NCBI RefSeq assembly: GCF_028288105.1
Contig: NZ_JAQBOI010000230.1
Coordinates: 1-49,974 of the forward strand
Length of the DNA: 49,974 bases
Source: Mucilaginibacter sp.
GTDB taxonomy: Bacteria; Bacteroidota; Bacteroidia; Sphingobacteriales; Sphingobacteriaceae
Direction: 5' to 3'
Positions 7,620-15,737 of this stretch are shown here, in pieces. The notes beneath the pieces were generated by a model. The model was not told the DNA's origin, did no database searches, and was given only the letters and a program-made list of their open reading frames with translations. Positions within the stretch are counted from its first letter, which is position 1; every line of letters begins with the position of its first letter. Both the position numbers and the translations under genes were made by a program.

Positions 7620-8199
7620 TTATCTGCTCAGTTTTTTTAATAGGTTTATATTTGGGAGGCTAATAATACACTATATATAGCGTTTAATCAAATTTTGATG
7701 TGTTAAAGTTGCTTAGTGGCGACAGCATGTGCCATAAAAAGGAGATATTAAATATTAGGGAATGCATTAATCCCAATTTCTATTGTATTAATATTGGATT
7801 AAGTGATGCTGCTACGAAGAATTCTCCGCGCTTTTATTGACCAAAATCAACCTAGTTATTGGATGATTTATAGCAATTGAAGATTTTTTTCAGAATAATT
7901 GCTGTTTTTTTACCACATAAAATCAAAGTGTATTATAGGTGTGCCAGTATATTTGAGCAACTATTTGGTTAGGTTTCTTTATAAATGAAATAATAGACGG
8001 CTTCTAATCAAGGTGTTGATTAAGGGGGCTAATGAGTTGATTTTCAGAATAAAAAATTCGAAGTGGAATGATTATGTCAATGCATTACAATAGCCTGTTT
8101 TGTTATATAGAATTATGCTTCCGGTTAATAATCAGAAAGGGTATTTATTGCCGCCAAATAAGCTAAAAACAATAAAAATGATAATTTTTTAAAAACGAC
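7620..8199. other. Gene-free stretch before tRNA-Asp
   Basis: No credible gene, RNA or element was seen. It is AT-rich with stops in all frames. One weak inverted repeat (AGCAATT/AATTGCT around 7872-7904) is noted. The part next to 7620 must hold the promoter of the symporter, but no clear box was found. Confidence 0.6.
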
Positions 8200-8229
8200 T
8201 TGTGTAAAACAAAAAGGTGCGTATATTTG
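8200..8229 (+). promoter_or_regulatory. Promoter of tRNA-Asp
   Basis: TTG (8200-8202), 19 bases, then TATATTTG (8222-8229): an excellent match to the Bacteroidota consensus. The start is predicted near 8236, just before the tRNA at 8241. Confidence 0.8.
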
Positions 8230-8240
8230 CAATCCCAAAC

Positions 8241-8314
8241 GGAGTGGTAGTTCAGCTGGTTAGAATGCCTGCCTGTCACGCAGGAGGTCGCGGGTTCGAG
8301 TCCCGTCCATTCCG
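8241..8314 (+). tRNA. tRNA-Asp (GTC)
   Basis: Complete cloverleaf of 74 bases. The acceptor GGAGTGG pairs with CCATTCC with one G-T, the D arm has GCTGGTTAGA-type loop, the anticodon arm is CCTGC-CTGTCAC-GCAGG with anticodon GTC (8275-8277), the T arm is CGGG-TTCGAGT-CCCG, and the discriminator is G8314. CCA is not encoded, as usual in this phylum. It is a single-gene unit with its own promoter and terminator. A partial copy of bases 8255-8281 occurs at 29849-29875. Confidence 0.97.
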
Positions 8315-8336
8315 CTTATCAATAATAAAATTGGGC

Positions 8337-8372
8337 AACCCCCTTAGATGATATCATCTGAGGGGGTTTTTG
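8337..8372 (+). terminator. Terminator of tRNA-Asp
   Basis: AACCCCCT-T-AGATGAT pairs with ATCATCT-G-AGGGGGTT (8337-8368) and is followed by T's to 8371. Confidence 0.9.
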
Positions 8373-8544
8373 TTTTCAGGACGTACCAAATTATGCAGCT
8401 TTTTCATAGCGCTTTCTTATGCCGTTAACATTATTTAATCACAACACCTTCTCAATCGGTGCTAAGGCGGTGCCTTTAAAAATTCACATTTACTAATTGC
8501 CGTCATGTGCATTTTGGTGATATTTCGAGTCATAATATCTTCTG

Positions 8545-10908
8545 CTAATTCGCCCTGTTGTTCTCGGGCTGGGCTTGCCGCTGCTGTTGGACTGGCCTTT
8601 CGATACCACCAAATCGGTAGGTGGCGGTGAGCTTGAAATGATTGTTGCCGTAGCGCCGGTTATAATATACCTGTGTCTTACCTACATTATAATCGCCTTC
8701 TGAAATTGACCGGTTAAAAATATCGTTAGCGGTCAGTCCTACCTTCAAATTACCCTTCAATATTGATTTTTCGATTCCGGCAGTGACGATCGACCGTTTG
8801 TCATCATGCCGGATACCGTAGTAACGGTCACCAAGGTACCAGGCAAGCAACTGTAATTTAATACCGTGCTTCAAACTAAAGGTATTGCTGGAGTATACGT
8901 AGGCCTGTGGCTTTACTTTTCCGGTAGCGTAACCGTAGTTGTCATCGAAGGCCCTTCCGTAGGTGATACTGGCAGTATTGATTGATTGCCACCAGTCGCC
9001 AATAGAAAAGGGCCTTGTAATCGATGCAAGAAAAGTATGGTCATGGCTGATATTGATCGACTTAAGCACATAGCTTTCCGGGGTGCTTCCTCTCAAGGCA
9101 GCCCCCGACAGCGGGTCTATGGTATAGGTGTAAGCCATTTTAACTTCCGTTTTTTTAAAGTTTGCGGAAAGTTCAAACGCATGTGCCTTTTCCGGCACAA
9201 GGTTGGGATTGCCTTCAATGGTAGTGAAAGGATCCTGATACATAACAAATGGATTGAGTGCCTGATACCTGGGACGGGTGATCCTTGCGTTGTAGGATGC
9301 TCTGAGCTTATTTCCATTTTCCAGCGGAAGGTCAAGTTGCAGATTTGGGAAGATATTCAGATACTCTTTGCTGAAATCCTGTCCCTTGCCGGCTGATGTG
9401 CTCAATTTGTAAGTAGTCCACTCGCTACGGAACCCAAGGATGATGCCCATCTTTCCGGCATTAGCTGAGAAACTGGCATAAGCGGCTGCGATAGTTTCAT
9501 TATAGCCGAATATGCTAGAAAGTGTTGCATCAGGCAGGTATGGCCCGTCCAGACTGTTCCCGATAAGGAACTGAGTATCCGAATTGTTGCCGACATTGCT
9601 GAACCTTAGTCCGGTCTCCAGTTTTAAATTTTTCTTAAAGCATTTGGTACGGTCAGCTTGTATGCTGGCAATGTTCAGGCGCTGGGAAAAAGCATTTTGC
9701 AGGTAGCGGGGCGCAGTACCGCCGAATTCTTCGATCTGGTCATCATTGCCGGTTCGGTATCCCGAGTACTGGGCGCTAAAGAAAATACCGGAGCCGAGGG
9801 TGTCGGTGGTTTTGGTGAAGTCGGCTATGATTGTATTGTTTTTCCTGAGCTCATCTCTCACAATACTGCTGCCGTATGTATTGTCGGTTGTTAGTGTAGT
9901 GATCCGGTTTCGGCTGTCCACTGTTCCGCCGAGATGGTCCCTGTTGCCGCTATAGGAAAGGGAGAGTACCGATCCGGATGAAAAGCGGTAGCGAGCGCCC
10001 AAACCGTATGTCGCATAAACGTTAAAATCCCTGTTCCAATCGGTGGTAAGCGCAGAATTGAGATAGTCTGACGGGTCGGGCCTGGTTCTGACGGTGTACA
10101 GCAGTTCTCGTCCGCTGCCCTTGAGCAGTGCAATGTTTGCGGAAAGCGATAATTTGTTCCCGGTATAGCCCAGATCAACAAAGTTGTTGGTATTGGTCCC
10201 GGCAAAATCGGACGTCGTAAGATGCTGGCTGAGCCGACCGCTTAATCCGTCTCCGCCTGGTGCTTTTGTGGTGATATTGATCACGGCCCGTCCTCCCGCA
10301 TCGTATCTTGCCGAAGGATTAGCAATGATTTCGATCTTTGTGATCTGTGATGTGGGTATACCGGCCAGGCGTTCGCTAGGTATAAGCGTACCGTTAAGAT
10401 AGATGATCGCCTCGCCCTTTCCCTGAAGGGAAATGACGCCCTCATTTACCGTAAGTCCGGGAGTCCTCGAAAGGATTTCGGTGACCGAACTGCTGCTGGC
10501 CAGGATGGTTCCGGCAACGTTAACTTCCAGGTTGCCGTTATTGCCGTAGCGCATCAGTGGTGCGGAAGAGGTAATGGAAACCTGCCCTAACATAGTGGTG
10601 TTTTCCACGGGCACGATGGTACCCAGATCAACCTCCGTTTTTCCCGCATACTCGATATTGATGGTAGTATCTGTAAAAATAAATGAGCTAAGCTTCAACC
10701 TGAGTCGGGTATTATTAAGGTCGGTAATGGCTATGTTTCCGGTAAAGCTGCTGCTTCTGATGAGCTTTCCTACAGTATCGGTCAACAAAAAGTTACCCGT
10801 CAAGGGGCTTCCGCTTGCATCAGTTACCTTTGCGGAAATGCTTTTGACCTGTGCATAAAGTGAGATGCTTGTTAACAGGCAAAGAAATAATAAGAATGTA
10901 GATTTCAT
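8545..10908 (-). CDS. TonB-dependent outer-membrane receptor family protein (outer membrane beta-barrel type)
   Basis: 787 residues from the ATG at 10908, which gives a clean signal peptide (MKSTFLLFLCLLTSISLYAQ); the in-frame ATG at 10932 would add eight polar residues. The order is: a carboxypeptidase-regulatory-like beta domain (about 22-110), a plug with VTEILSRTPGLTVNEG and AGIPTSQITKIEIIANPSARYDAGG, then a beta-barrel of the OMP_b-brl_3 type (PF14905) to the end. This family is related to TonB receptors but differs from SusC. The substrate is unknown. By eye the gene is richer in GC than the neighbours, as is the AraC gene directly upstream, and the two probably travelled together. No SusD partner is adjacent. 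Confidence 0.9.
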   Translation of the reverse strand: MKSTFLLFLCLLTSISLYAQVKSISAKVTDASGSPLTGNFLLTDTVGKLIRSSSFTGNIAITDLNNTRLRLKLSSFIFTDTTINIEYAGKTEVDLGTIVPVENTTMLGQVSITSSAPLMRYGNNGNLEVNVAGTILASSSSVTEILSRTPGLTVNEGVISLQGKGEAIIYLNGTLIPSERLAGIPTSQITKIEIIANPSARYDAGGRAVINITTKAPGGDGLSGRLSQHLTTSDFAGTNTNNFVDLGYTGNKLSLSANIALLKGSGRELLYTVRTRPDPSDYLNSALTTDWNRDFNVYATYGLGARYRFSSGSVLSLSYSGNRDHLGGTVDSRNRITTLTTDNTYGSSIVRDELRKNNTIIADFTKTTDTLGSGIFFSAQYSGYRTGNDDQIEEFGGTAPRYLQNAFSQRLNIASIQADRTKCFKKNLKLETGLRFSNVGNNSDTQFLIGNSLDGPYLPDATLSSIFGYNETIAAAYASFSANAGKMGIILGFRSEWTTYKLSTSAGKGQDFSKEYLNIFPNLQLDLPLENGNKLRASYNARITRPRYQALNPFVMYQDPFTTIEGNPNLVPEKAHAFELSANFKKTEVKMAYTYTIDPLSGAALRGSTPESYVLKSINISHDHTFLASITRPFSIGDWWQSINTASITYGRAFDDNYGYATGKVKPQAYVYSSNTFSLKHGIKLQLLAWYLGDRYYGIRHDDKRSIVTAGIEKSILKGNLKVGLTANDIFNRSISEGDYNVGKTQVYYNRRYGNNHFKLTATYRFGGIERPVQQQRQAQPENNRAN

Positions 10909-10980
10909 GTACTTCGGACTTTGAATGTCCAAAGCTAACCGGGAGGTTCAGCATCGTGGTTTTGAATTTGAGATATGGGA

Positions 10981-11002
10981 GTTCGGAATTATAACTCCGA
11001 AC
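10981..11002 (-). other. Hairpin between the AraC and receptor genes
   Basis: GTTCGGA (10981-10987) and TCCGAAC (10996-11002) flank an eight-base loop, five bases after the AraC stop codon. There is no T-run, so it may be an attenuating or mRNA-end structure. Confidence 0.4.
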
Positions 11003-11006
11003 CCGG

Positions 11007-12083
11007 TTACGGGAATGCGGCAGACGACAATCCTTCTTTATAAAGGGTTGGGGTGGTGCCCCTGTGTTTTTTAAAAGCGGTATAGAAGGTGGATTTCGAG
11101 TTAAAGCCGACCTCGTATCCGATCTCTTCCAGTTTGATCCTTCTGTCGTTTGTAATCAATTCACAGGCACAGCCAATACGATATTCGTTGATGTACACGG
11201 CGAAGCTCTTGCCCAGGTTATCGTTAAGCAGCTGGGAAAGCTGGTGCCCTGAAATATTGATTCTTTTGGCCAGATCGTTAAGCTTAAGATCGGGGTTCTT
11301 ATAGAGTTCCTGATCAATAATAATTTTCCGGAGTTTATCGGTCAGGCTGGTGGCATGGTTTTCAGTGATCTTCTTTCGGGCATAACGCCCGGGTTCCTCG
11401 TTACCAAGAAAGGCCGTATCTGATTTTTTCCTGTTAACGAACAACGGAATGTTCAGGTAGAGCAGCAACGAGAAGAAAAGCGCACCACTGATATATACGC
11501 TGCTGAAGGACCAGAAAAAGACGATCAGATAGGCGATCAGGATCACCGTGTTGCCAAGAAAGATCGACAGTATCGGTTTTTCTCCGGGGGAGAGCTTTTC
11601 TGTTTTAGTGAATACTTTGGCGAATACTTCCCTAAGCAGCCATCCGGTCAGGATGAAATAGGCCACCCATTGCGCATAGATAATATGTACGATATAATGG
11701 TTCCAGTCCCCGGGATGCGCCTGGTAAGGTACCAACACTCCTATAATGACAATCGCAGCGATCCATGCCCAATAGGTATATTTCCACCTGACCGGTGTTT
11801 TCTGGATGTTTTCCAGTGCTGCCCTTGTGAAATAATAGAGTGACGGCCCGATCAAAAAACAGCCGGACAGGCCTATTTGCAGATAGATTCGCGGAAGGTC
11901 GTGATAAAAATAGCCAAACGTGGCTTTGGTTATCCTGATGCTGAGTGCCAGTAGTAACAATCCCAAAAAGTAAGAGGCTGGGGACTTTGGTTTTTTAAAG
12001 AACAACAGATAGCCGCTGATCACGAAGCCGTTGAAGGCCCCTAAAGCGCTAAAAAAGAATAATATCTGTTGCCCGAGATTCAT
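11007..12083 (-). CDS. AraC-family regulator with an N-terminal membrane domain
   Basis: 358 residues. The first 215 hold about seven hydrophobic segments (starting LFFFSALGAFNGFVISGYLL; another is FLGLLLLALSIRITKA), then a charged linker (about 215-245) and a C-terminal AraC-type DNA-binding domain with two helix-turn-helix units (KLNDLAKRINISGHQLSQLL and LEEIGYEVGFNSKSTFYTAF). Membrane-anchored AraC proteins of this kind are common in Bacteroidota and are thought to sense an envelope or extracellular signal. It lies directly upstream of, and in the same direction as, the receptor gene (98 bases apart), so it probably controls it. Two TATCCATC copies upstream are candidate sites. Confidence 0.92.
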   Translation of the reverse strand: MNLGQQILFFFSALGAFNGFVISGYLLFFKKPKSPASYFLGLLLLALSIRITKATFGYFYHDLPRIYLQIGLSGCFLIGPSLYYFTRAALENIQKTPVRWKYTYWAWIAAIVIIGVLVPYQAHPGDWNHYIVHIIYAQWVAYFILTGWLLREVFAKVFTKTEKLSPGEKPILSIFLGNTVILIAYLIVFFWSFSSVYISGALFFSLLLYLNIPLFVNRKKSDTAFLGNEEPGRYARKKITENHATSLTDKLRKIIIDQELYKNPDLKLNDLAKRINISGHQLSQLLNDNLGKSFAVYINEYRIGCACELITNDRRIKLEEIGYEVGFNSKSTFYTAFKKHRGTTPTLYKEGLSSAAFP

Positions 12084-12143
12084 GCATCAAAAATAGTAAA
12101 CTAAAATCAATGACGGTCCCATCAATAAATCGCTTTTTCCGTT

Positions 12144-12172
12144 TATCCATCGGTTGAGATCGTATATCCATC
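12144..12172 (+). promoter_or_regulatory. Candidate AraC operator: two direct TATCCATC copies 21 bp apart
   Basis: TATCCATC occurs at 12144-12151 and 12165-12172. A 21-bp start-to-start distance puts both copies on the same face of the helix, as expected for an AraC-family dimer binding direct repeats. They lie 60-90 bases upstream of the AraC gene, a suitable place for autoregulation. Binding is inferred. Confidence 0.45.
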
Positions 12173-12256
12173 ATTTGGCTAATAACCTGTAAAATTAAAT
12201 AGGGTAATCGATTAATTTCCGACCTATAGAAATAACAAATTTCCTTGTAGTTTGAC

Positions 12257-12281
12257 CTTGGTTGCCGACAACCAAGTTTTT
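12257..12281 (+). terminator. Hairpin with T-run, no matching upstream gene
   Basis: CTTGGTTG-ccga-CAACCAAG (12257-12276) is a perfect 8-bp stem followed by five T's, the form of a rho-independent terminator on the plus strand. No plus-strand gene ends here, so it could end a small RNA from 12100-12256 or be a remnant. Confidence 0.4.
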
Positions 12282-12358
12282 AGACATGATGAGGGAGGCG
12301 GTTGTGAAGAAATGGAGGGAATGGTGGAAGGGATGGCGGAGTAACTAATAAGCGGAGG

Positions 12359-12456
12359 TGTTGTTGAACATGGTAACCATGTTAATCAGTGAACTGAAAA
12401 ACGCATTGAAATATAGGAAACTCCTTAGTTTCCTATATTTCAATGCGTCAACAACA
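12359..12456. repeat. Nested inverted repeats with a perfect 22-bp stem
   Basis: Bases 12401-12422 and 12427-12448 are perfect reverse complements around the four-base loop CCTT. Outside, TGTTGTTGA (12359-12367) pairs with TCAACAACA (12448-12456), and between them AACATGGT-a-ACCATGTT (12367-12383) forms a second palindrome. The result is a branched structure. No gene overlaps it. It may be a small mobile element, a structured RNA or a recombination site. Confidence 0.7.
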
Positions 12457-12488
12457 AGCAATTATTATTGTATTTAATTCGTTTTTAA

Positions 12489-12587
12489 CTACCTGATTAT
12501 AGTACCTAGTATTGAATTAATAACTAGAGTAAGCATGAAAGCCGTAAAACCAAGTACACCAATGAGGATCATGCCGATCAATAGCAT
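12489..12587 (-). CDS. Possible 32-residue hydrophobic peptide
   Basis: ATG at 12587 to TAG at 12489, overlapping the end of the 64-residue ORF by ten bases in another frame, which would allow translational coupling. The peptide is almost entirely Leu/Ile/Val/Gly/Met with one central membrane span (MLLIGMILIGVLGFTAF) and ends in Arg. It could be a small membrane protein or chance. Nothing else supports it. Confidence 0.25.
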   Translation of the reverse strand: MLLIGMILIGVLGFTAFMLTLVINSILGTIIR

Positions 12588-12772
12588 AAATTTTTGCCAT
12601 TATATTTTTTGCAAAGATGATAATCTAACAAAGGAAGCAAAACATTAAAAGCTAATAGCACCCGCATACCACCTGCTATAAATACTGGTAAATTATGGGA
12701 AACCAGTTGTGTAGCACTGCCGAAGAGCGCGATCCCGAAAAATAATATTAAATATGTTTTGAAGCGCTTCAT
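12578..12772 (-). CDS. Small membrane protein, hypothetical
   Basis: 64 residues with two hydrophobic segments (YLILFFGIALFGSATQLV and FIAGGMRVLLAFNVLLPLL) and basic ends (MKRFKT at the start; CKKYNGK near the end). I do not recognise it. It sits alone between the palindrome region and the GH16 gene, in the same direction as the glycan operon but 70 bases beyond its last gene. It may be coupled to the overlapping 32-residue ORF. The composition fits a real membrane peptide, but no homology can be claimed. Confidence 0.4.
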   Translation of the reverse strand: MKRFKTYLILFFGIALFGSATQLVSHNLPVFIAGGMRVLLAFNVLLPLLDYHLCKKYNGKNLCY

Positions 12773-12842
12773 GATCTGAAGTCAGCCATAATCATACCAG
12801 TTGTATTACTAAAAACTGTTAGTTTGCACTAATTTTCCTATA

Positions 12843-13712
12843 CTATTTTTCATTATATTTTGTAACCTTAACCCAGTCAACCCACATTTTGGCTTCGCCA
12901 TTTTTCACCATATTAACAGTGCTTTCGGGTAAGCCGTAAAAAGGTTGTTTTACACCGTTTATCTTGGCAGGATACCCACCACCAAGAGCATAATTAAGTA
13001 TCAGGTATTGCTTATTGTGAAACACCCATTTACCGTAATGTTCGGCCATTTTGCGGGTAACACGAAACATAGGTACGCCATCATACTTAAAAACAAGGCT
13101 TTCCGGTGTCCAGTCAACCGCATAAACATGCCATTGTGTAGCGTCGTGCTCTTTATCGAAATATAACCGATTTACAAACGGGGTTTCGCCGCTATAACCG
13201 GGGCCATGTACTGCCGCGCTTATCCAATCAGGTTCGCCTACATATTCCATAATATCTATCTCGCCTGTTTGGGGCCATGCACCTTTGCCCAGCATCCACC
13301 AGGCGGGCCATAAACCGTCGCCTGCGGTAACTTTTATCCTGGCCTCGGCTGTGCCGTAAGTAAAATCAAATTTATCGCGGGTGTTTATCCTTGCAGAAAT
13401 GAAGTCGTACTCCCTACCCTCAACATTTTTAAACTTAGGCGAATACTGTGGCTTCAAAACCAACAGCCCATTCTCTATGTACATGACAGTTGATGAATCT
13501 ATATAGGTTTGCAATTCGTTATTTCCGTTAAAACCGGGCACTTCCGGGGTCCATTTATTGCGATCAAGCTTGGTATCCGAAAAATCGTCAAAGAATATCA
13601 CGTGACCATTGGCATAGCCAATGGTTGAGCTTTTTTTAACAGATGAACATGACGTACCTATAGCTATTGCCGCCACAAAAGCAGCAACATAAATACACTT
13701 TTTATAAAGCAT
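12843..13712 (-). CDS. GH16 family glycoside hydrolase, lipoprotein
   Basis: 289 residues. The lipobox puts Cys22 as the lipidated residue (AIGTSC), so the enzyme is membrane-anchored and probably surface exposed. The GH16 jelly-roll fold is seen from FFDDFSDTKLDRNKW on, with aromatic subsite residues in LWPAWWMLG. The catalytic motif GEIDIMEYVG gives nucleophile Glu151, Asp153 and acid/base Glu156. The E-I-D-I-M-E form is typical of laminarinases and other beta-1,3-glucanases in the family, which cut beta-1,3 or mixed beta-1,3/1,4 links. It is the last gene of the operon, 69 bases after the second GH16 gene. Specificity within the family is inferred from the motif. Confidence 0.93.
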   Translation of the reverse strand: MLYKKCIYVAAFVAAIAIGTSCSSVKKSSTIGYANGHVIFFDDFSDTKLDRNKWTPEVPGFNGNNELQTYIDSSTVMYIENGLLVLKPQYSPKFKNVEGREYDFISARINTRDKFDFTYGTAEARIKVTAGDGLWPAWWMLGKGAWPQTGEIDIMEYVGEPDWISAAVHGPGYSGETPFVNRLYFDKEHDATQWHVYAVDWTPESLVFKYDGVPMFRVTRKMAEHYGKWVFHNKQYLILNYALGGGYPAKINGVKQPFYGLPESTVNMVKNGEAKMWVDWVKVTKYNEK

Positions 13713-13781
13713 AATAATAAGGGGGTTGTTTAATATCAGATAAAGCCATTCGATTATATGGCTTTATCTGTTTTAATTTGA

Positions 13782-14822
13782 TTATTTATAAACGCGTACA
13801 TAATCTACTTCCATCGAGTCGCTTGTAAAATTGGGGTCGACCGCAGGACCGCCAAAATTACCGCCCATTGCTACATTCAGTATCAGGAAAAAGTTTTGGT
13901 TAAACGGCAGGTTGGCACTGTTGGCAAACGTGTAATATACGTTACCATCAATAGCAAATTTCATCGTTGTTGGTGTCCATTCCATACTGTACACGTGGAA
14001 ATCGGTTGACGCCGTTGGATTTTGGGTAGTACCGCCTACGCCGCCACCGCCATAGTGGCCGGGGTAGTGCATGGTAGAGAATATTGTATTCTGCTGTTTA
14101 CCTACATGTTCCATAATATCAATCTCGCCACAGGCTGGCCATGGTGTGGTATCAATGTTACCGCCAAGCGCCCATATTGCAGGCCATGTACCCACACCTG
14201 CAGGTAGCTTAGCTTTAACTTCTACACGGCCGTATTTAAACCCAAACTTGCCTTTGGTTAAAAGCCTGGCCGAGGTATAGCCAAAACCGTTATAATCTTC
14301 TTTTTTCAAATTGATCTTCAAGGTACCGTTAGATACTACAGCGTTATCTGTACGGTTGGTATAATACTCCAGTTCGTTATTGCCCCAGCCGTTGTTGTTG
14401 CCAAGATCGTAACCCCATTTACCGGGGTCGGGCGCTCCTGCGGTAGTAAACTCATCCGACCAAACAAGCGCTTCTGCTGCAGAAACGGTTACCTTTATTG
14501 ATTTCACGGTTATTTTACCGCTTTGACTTTTAGCGGTAACTTTTACAGTATAAACACCCGCCACGGGGTATTGATAGGTTAAACTGCCGGTGGTACTGTT
14601 TTGAAAAACGCCGTTTCCAAAATCAAACTCGTACGATACTGCATTATCTGCAGTTACGGCAAATACTACTGTACCACTATTATCTGTACTTACGTTAGGC
14701 GTTACAACAATATTAGCGGGTTTATCTGCTGTGTTGTTTCCTGTATCACTGTTCTTATTGCAGCTGGTAAACAAGGCTACCGCTACTACCAGTATAAGTA
14801 TATATCTATGTAAATATTTCAT
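13782..14822 (-). CDS. GH16 glycoside hydrolase with N-terminal PKD domain, lipoprotein
   Basis: 346 residues from the ATG at 14822; an earlier in-frame ATG (14879) lies inside the previous gene and would spoil the signal sequence. Cys21 (VALFTSC) is the lipidation site. A PKD-like domain (about 36-114, with VSYEFDFGNGV and YQYPVAGVYTVKVTA) precedes the GH16 domain (about 118-346). The catalytic motif CGEIDIMEHVG gives Glu233, Asp235 and Glu238. The usual GH16 start LVWSDEF and the end SMEVDYVRVYK are present, so the domain is complete. The ATG is four bases after the stop of the preceding gene. It likely makes the first cuts in surface-bound beta-glucan, with the PKD domain as a spacer. Confidence 0.94.
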   Translation of the reverse strand: MKYLHRYILILVVAVALFTSCNKNSDTGNNTADKPANIVVTPNVSTDNSGTVVFAVTADNAVSYEFDFGNGVFQNSTTGSLTYQYPVAGVYTVKVTAKSQSGKITVKSIKVTVSAAEALVWSDEFTTAGAPDPGKWGYDLGNNNGWGNNELEYYTNRTDNAVVSNGTLKINLKKEDYNGFGYTSARLLTKGKFGFKYGRVEVKAKLPAGVGTWPAIWALGGNIDTTPWPACGEIDIMEHVGKQQNTIFSTMHYPGHYGGGGVGGTTQNPTASTDFHVYSMEWTPTTMKFAIDGNVYYTFANSANLPFNQNFFLILNVAMGGNFGGPAVDPNFTSDSMEVDYVRVYK

Positions 14823-14826
14823 GCTA

Positions 14827-15726
14827 TTATGGTTTAATTTTAAATTTCTGATACCATGCAAGGCCATCTGTACCAACACTGCGTACAGTAATGCTGGTTG
14901 CCGTCAGCTCCATGATCTCATACGTAGTGCCACCGGTGCCAAAAGCGATAAGCCCATTACCCGGCACTGTAAACTGTATACGGGTAGAGTTTACCGAGGT
15001 TGAACCCGAGGTAGCATCCATAAAAGCAAGCCTGCGCGGTGCGCTTACATCAAGGTCATAACAATCGTCGCCACCGGCTTTACCGTAAAATGCTGTAGCC
15101 GCCGCGGTGAAGAATGACTGGCCTTTGTTATTTACAGTCATGGTTATGTTATTGTTGGCATCCTTGGCAAAGGTTATCTCATCATCATACAAACATTCGG
15201 CCCGTTGATTAGGCTCGGCGCTGTAGTAGGTTGATGTGTAGGTATCAAGTGGGCCTACACCTACATGGCCGGGCGTAAGGCGATCTATAACCCAGGTTTG
15301 CGAACCTCCGTTGGTAAGGTTTTGCAATATTTGCGAGGGAATTTCAAACGCCACAAATACGGTGATCTTTTTTGTTGTAGTTGTGGTTACGCCACCTGTA
15401 CCAATAGCACTCACTACAATAGTGTAATCGGTAGTGCCAGGGGTAGTGTATTTATGCACCAGTTCGCCGCCGCTCACTATTTTGCTGTTACCATCACCAA
15501 AATCTACTTTGTAAGAAATGGCATCGGTAGCTGATGTTTTGATGGTGACATTACCGGAGCCCGCACCTGCAGGATTTGCGTCATCGGCACCTTCAATATC
15601 AGTTGTCAGGGTCAGGTCCTTGGGGGTAATTATTTTACCAAAGGAGTACTCTTGTTTTTTACAGCCTATTACAATTATAATGGCTGCTAAACAGATGGTT
15701 ATTAATGCTTTTATATTAATTTTCAT
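14827..15726 (-). CDS. PKD-containing surface lipoprotein of the glycan locus
   Basis: 299 residues, lipidated at Cys22 (IIIVIGC). A PKD-like domain (about 45-125, AISYKVDFGDGNSK, then VVSAIGTGGVTTT) is followed by a domain of about 170 residues with Trp and Asp/Asn-rich strands (QTWVIDRLTP, GDDCYDLDVSAPRRLAF). No catalytic motif is visible. The place in the operon, directly after susC, susD and the CBM-like gene, is where SusE/SusF-type binding proteins lie, so glycan binding at the cell surface is likely. The C-terminal domain is not one I can name. The spacing to the previous gene is 11 bases. Confidence 0.8.
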   Translation of the reverse strand: MKINIKALITICLAAIIIVIGCKKQEYSFGKIITPKDLTLTTDIEGADDANPAGAGSGNVTIKTSATDAISYKVDFGDGNSKIVSGGELVHKYTTPGTTDYTIVVSAIGTGGVTTTTTKKITVFVAFEIPSQILQNLTNGGSQTWVIDRLTPGHVGVGPLDTYTSTYYSAEPNQRAECLYDDEITFAKDANNNITMTVNNKGQSFFTAAATAFYGKAGGDDCYDLDVSAPRRLAFMDATSGSTSVNSTRIQFTVPGNGLIAFGTGGTTYEIMELTATSITVRSVGTDGLAWYQKFKIKP

Positions 15727-15737
15727 CGCTCTATAAA

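Noticed and set aside
9402..10402. Several ORFs of 64-136 residues opposite the receptor gene
   Set aside because: They are antisense shadows of a well-supported receptor gene with no starts, motifs or spacing of their own.
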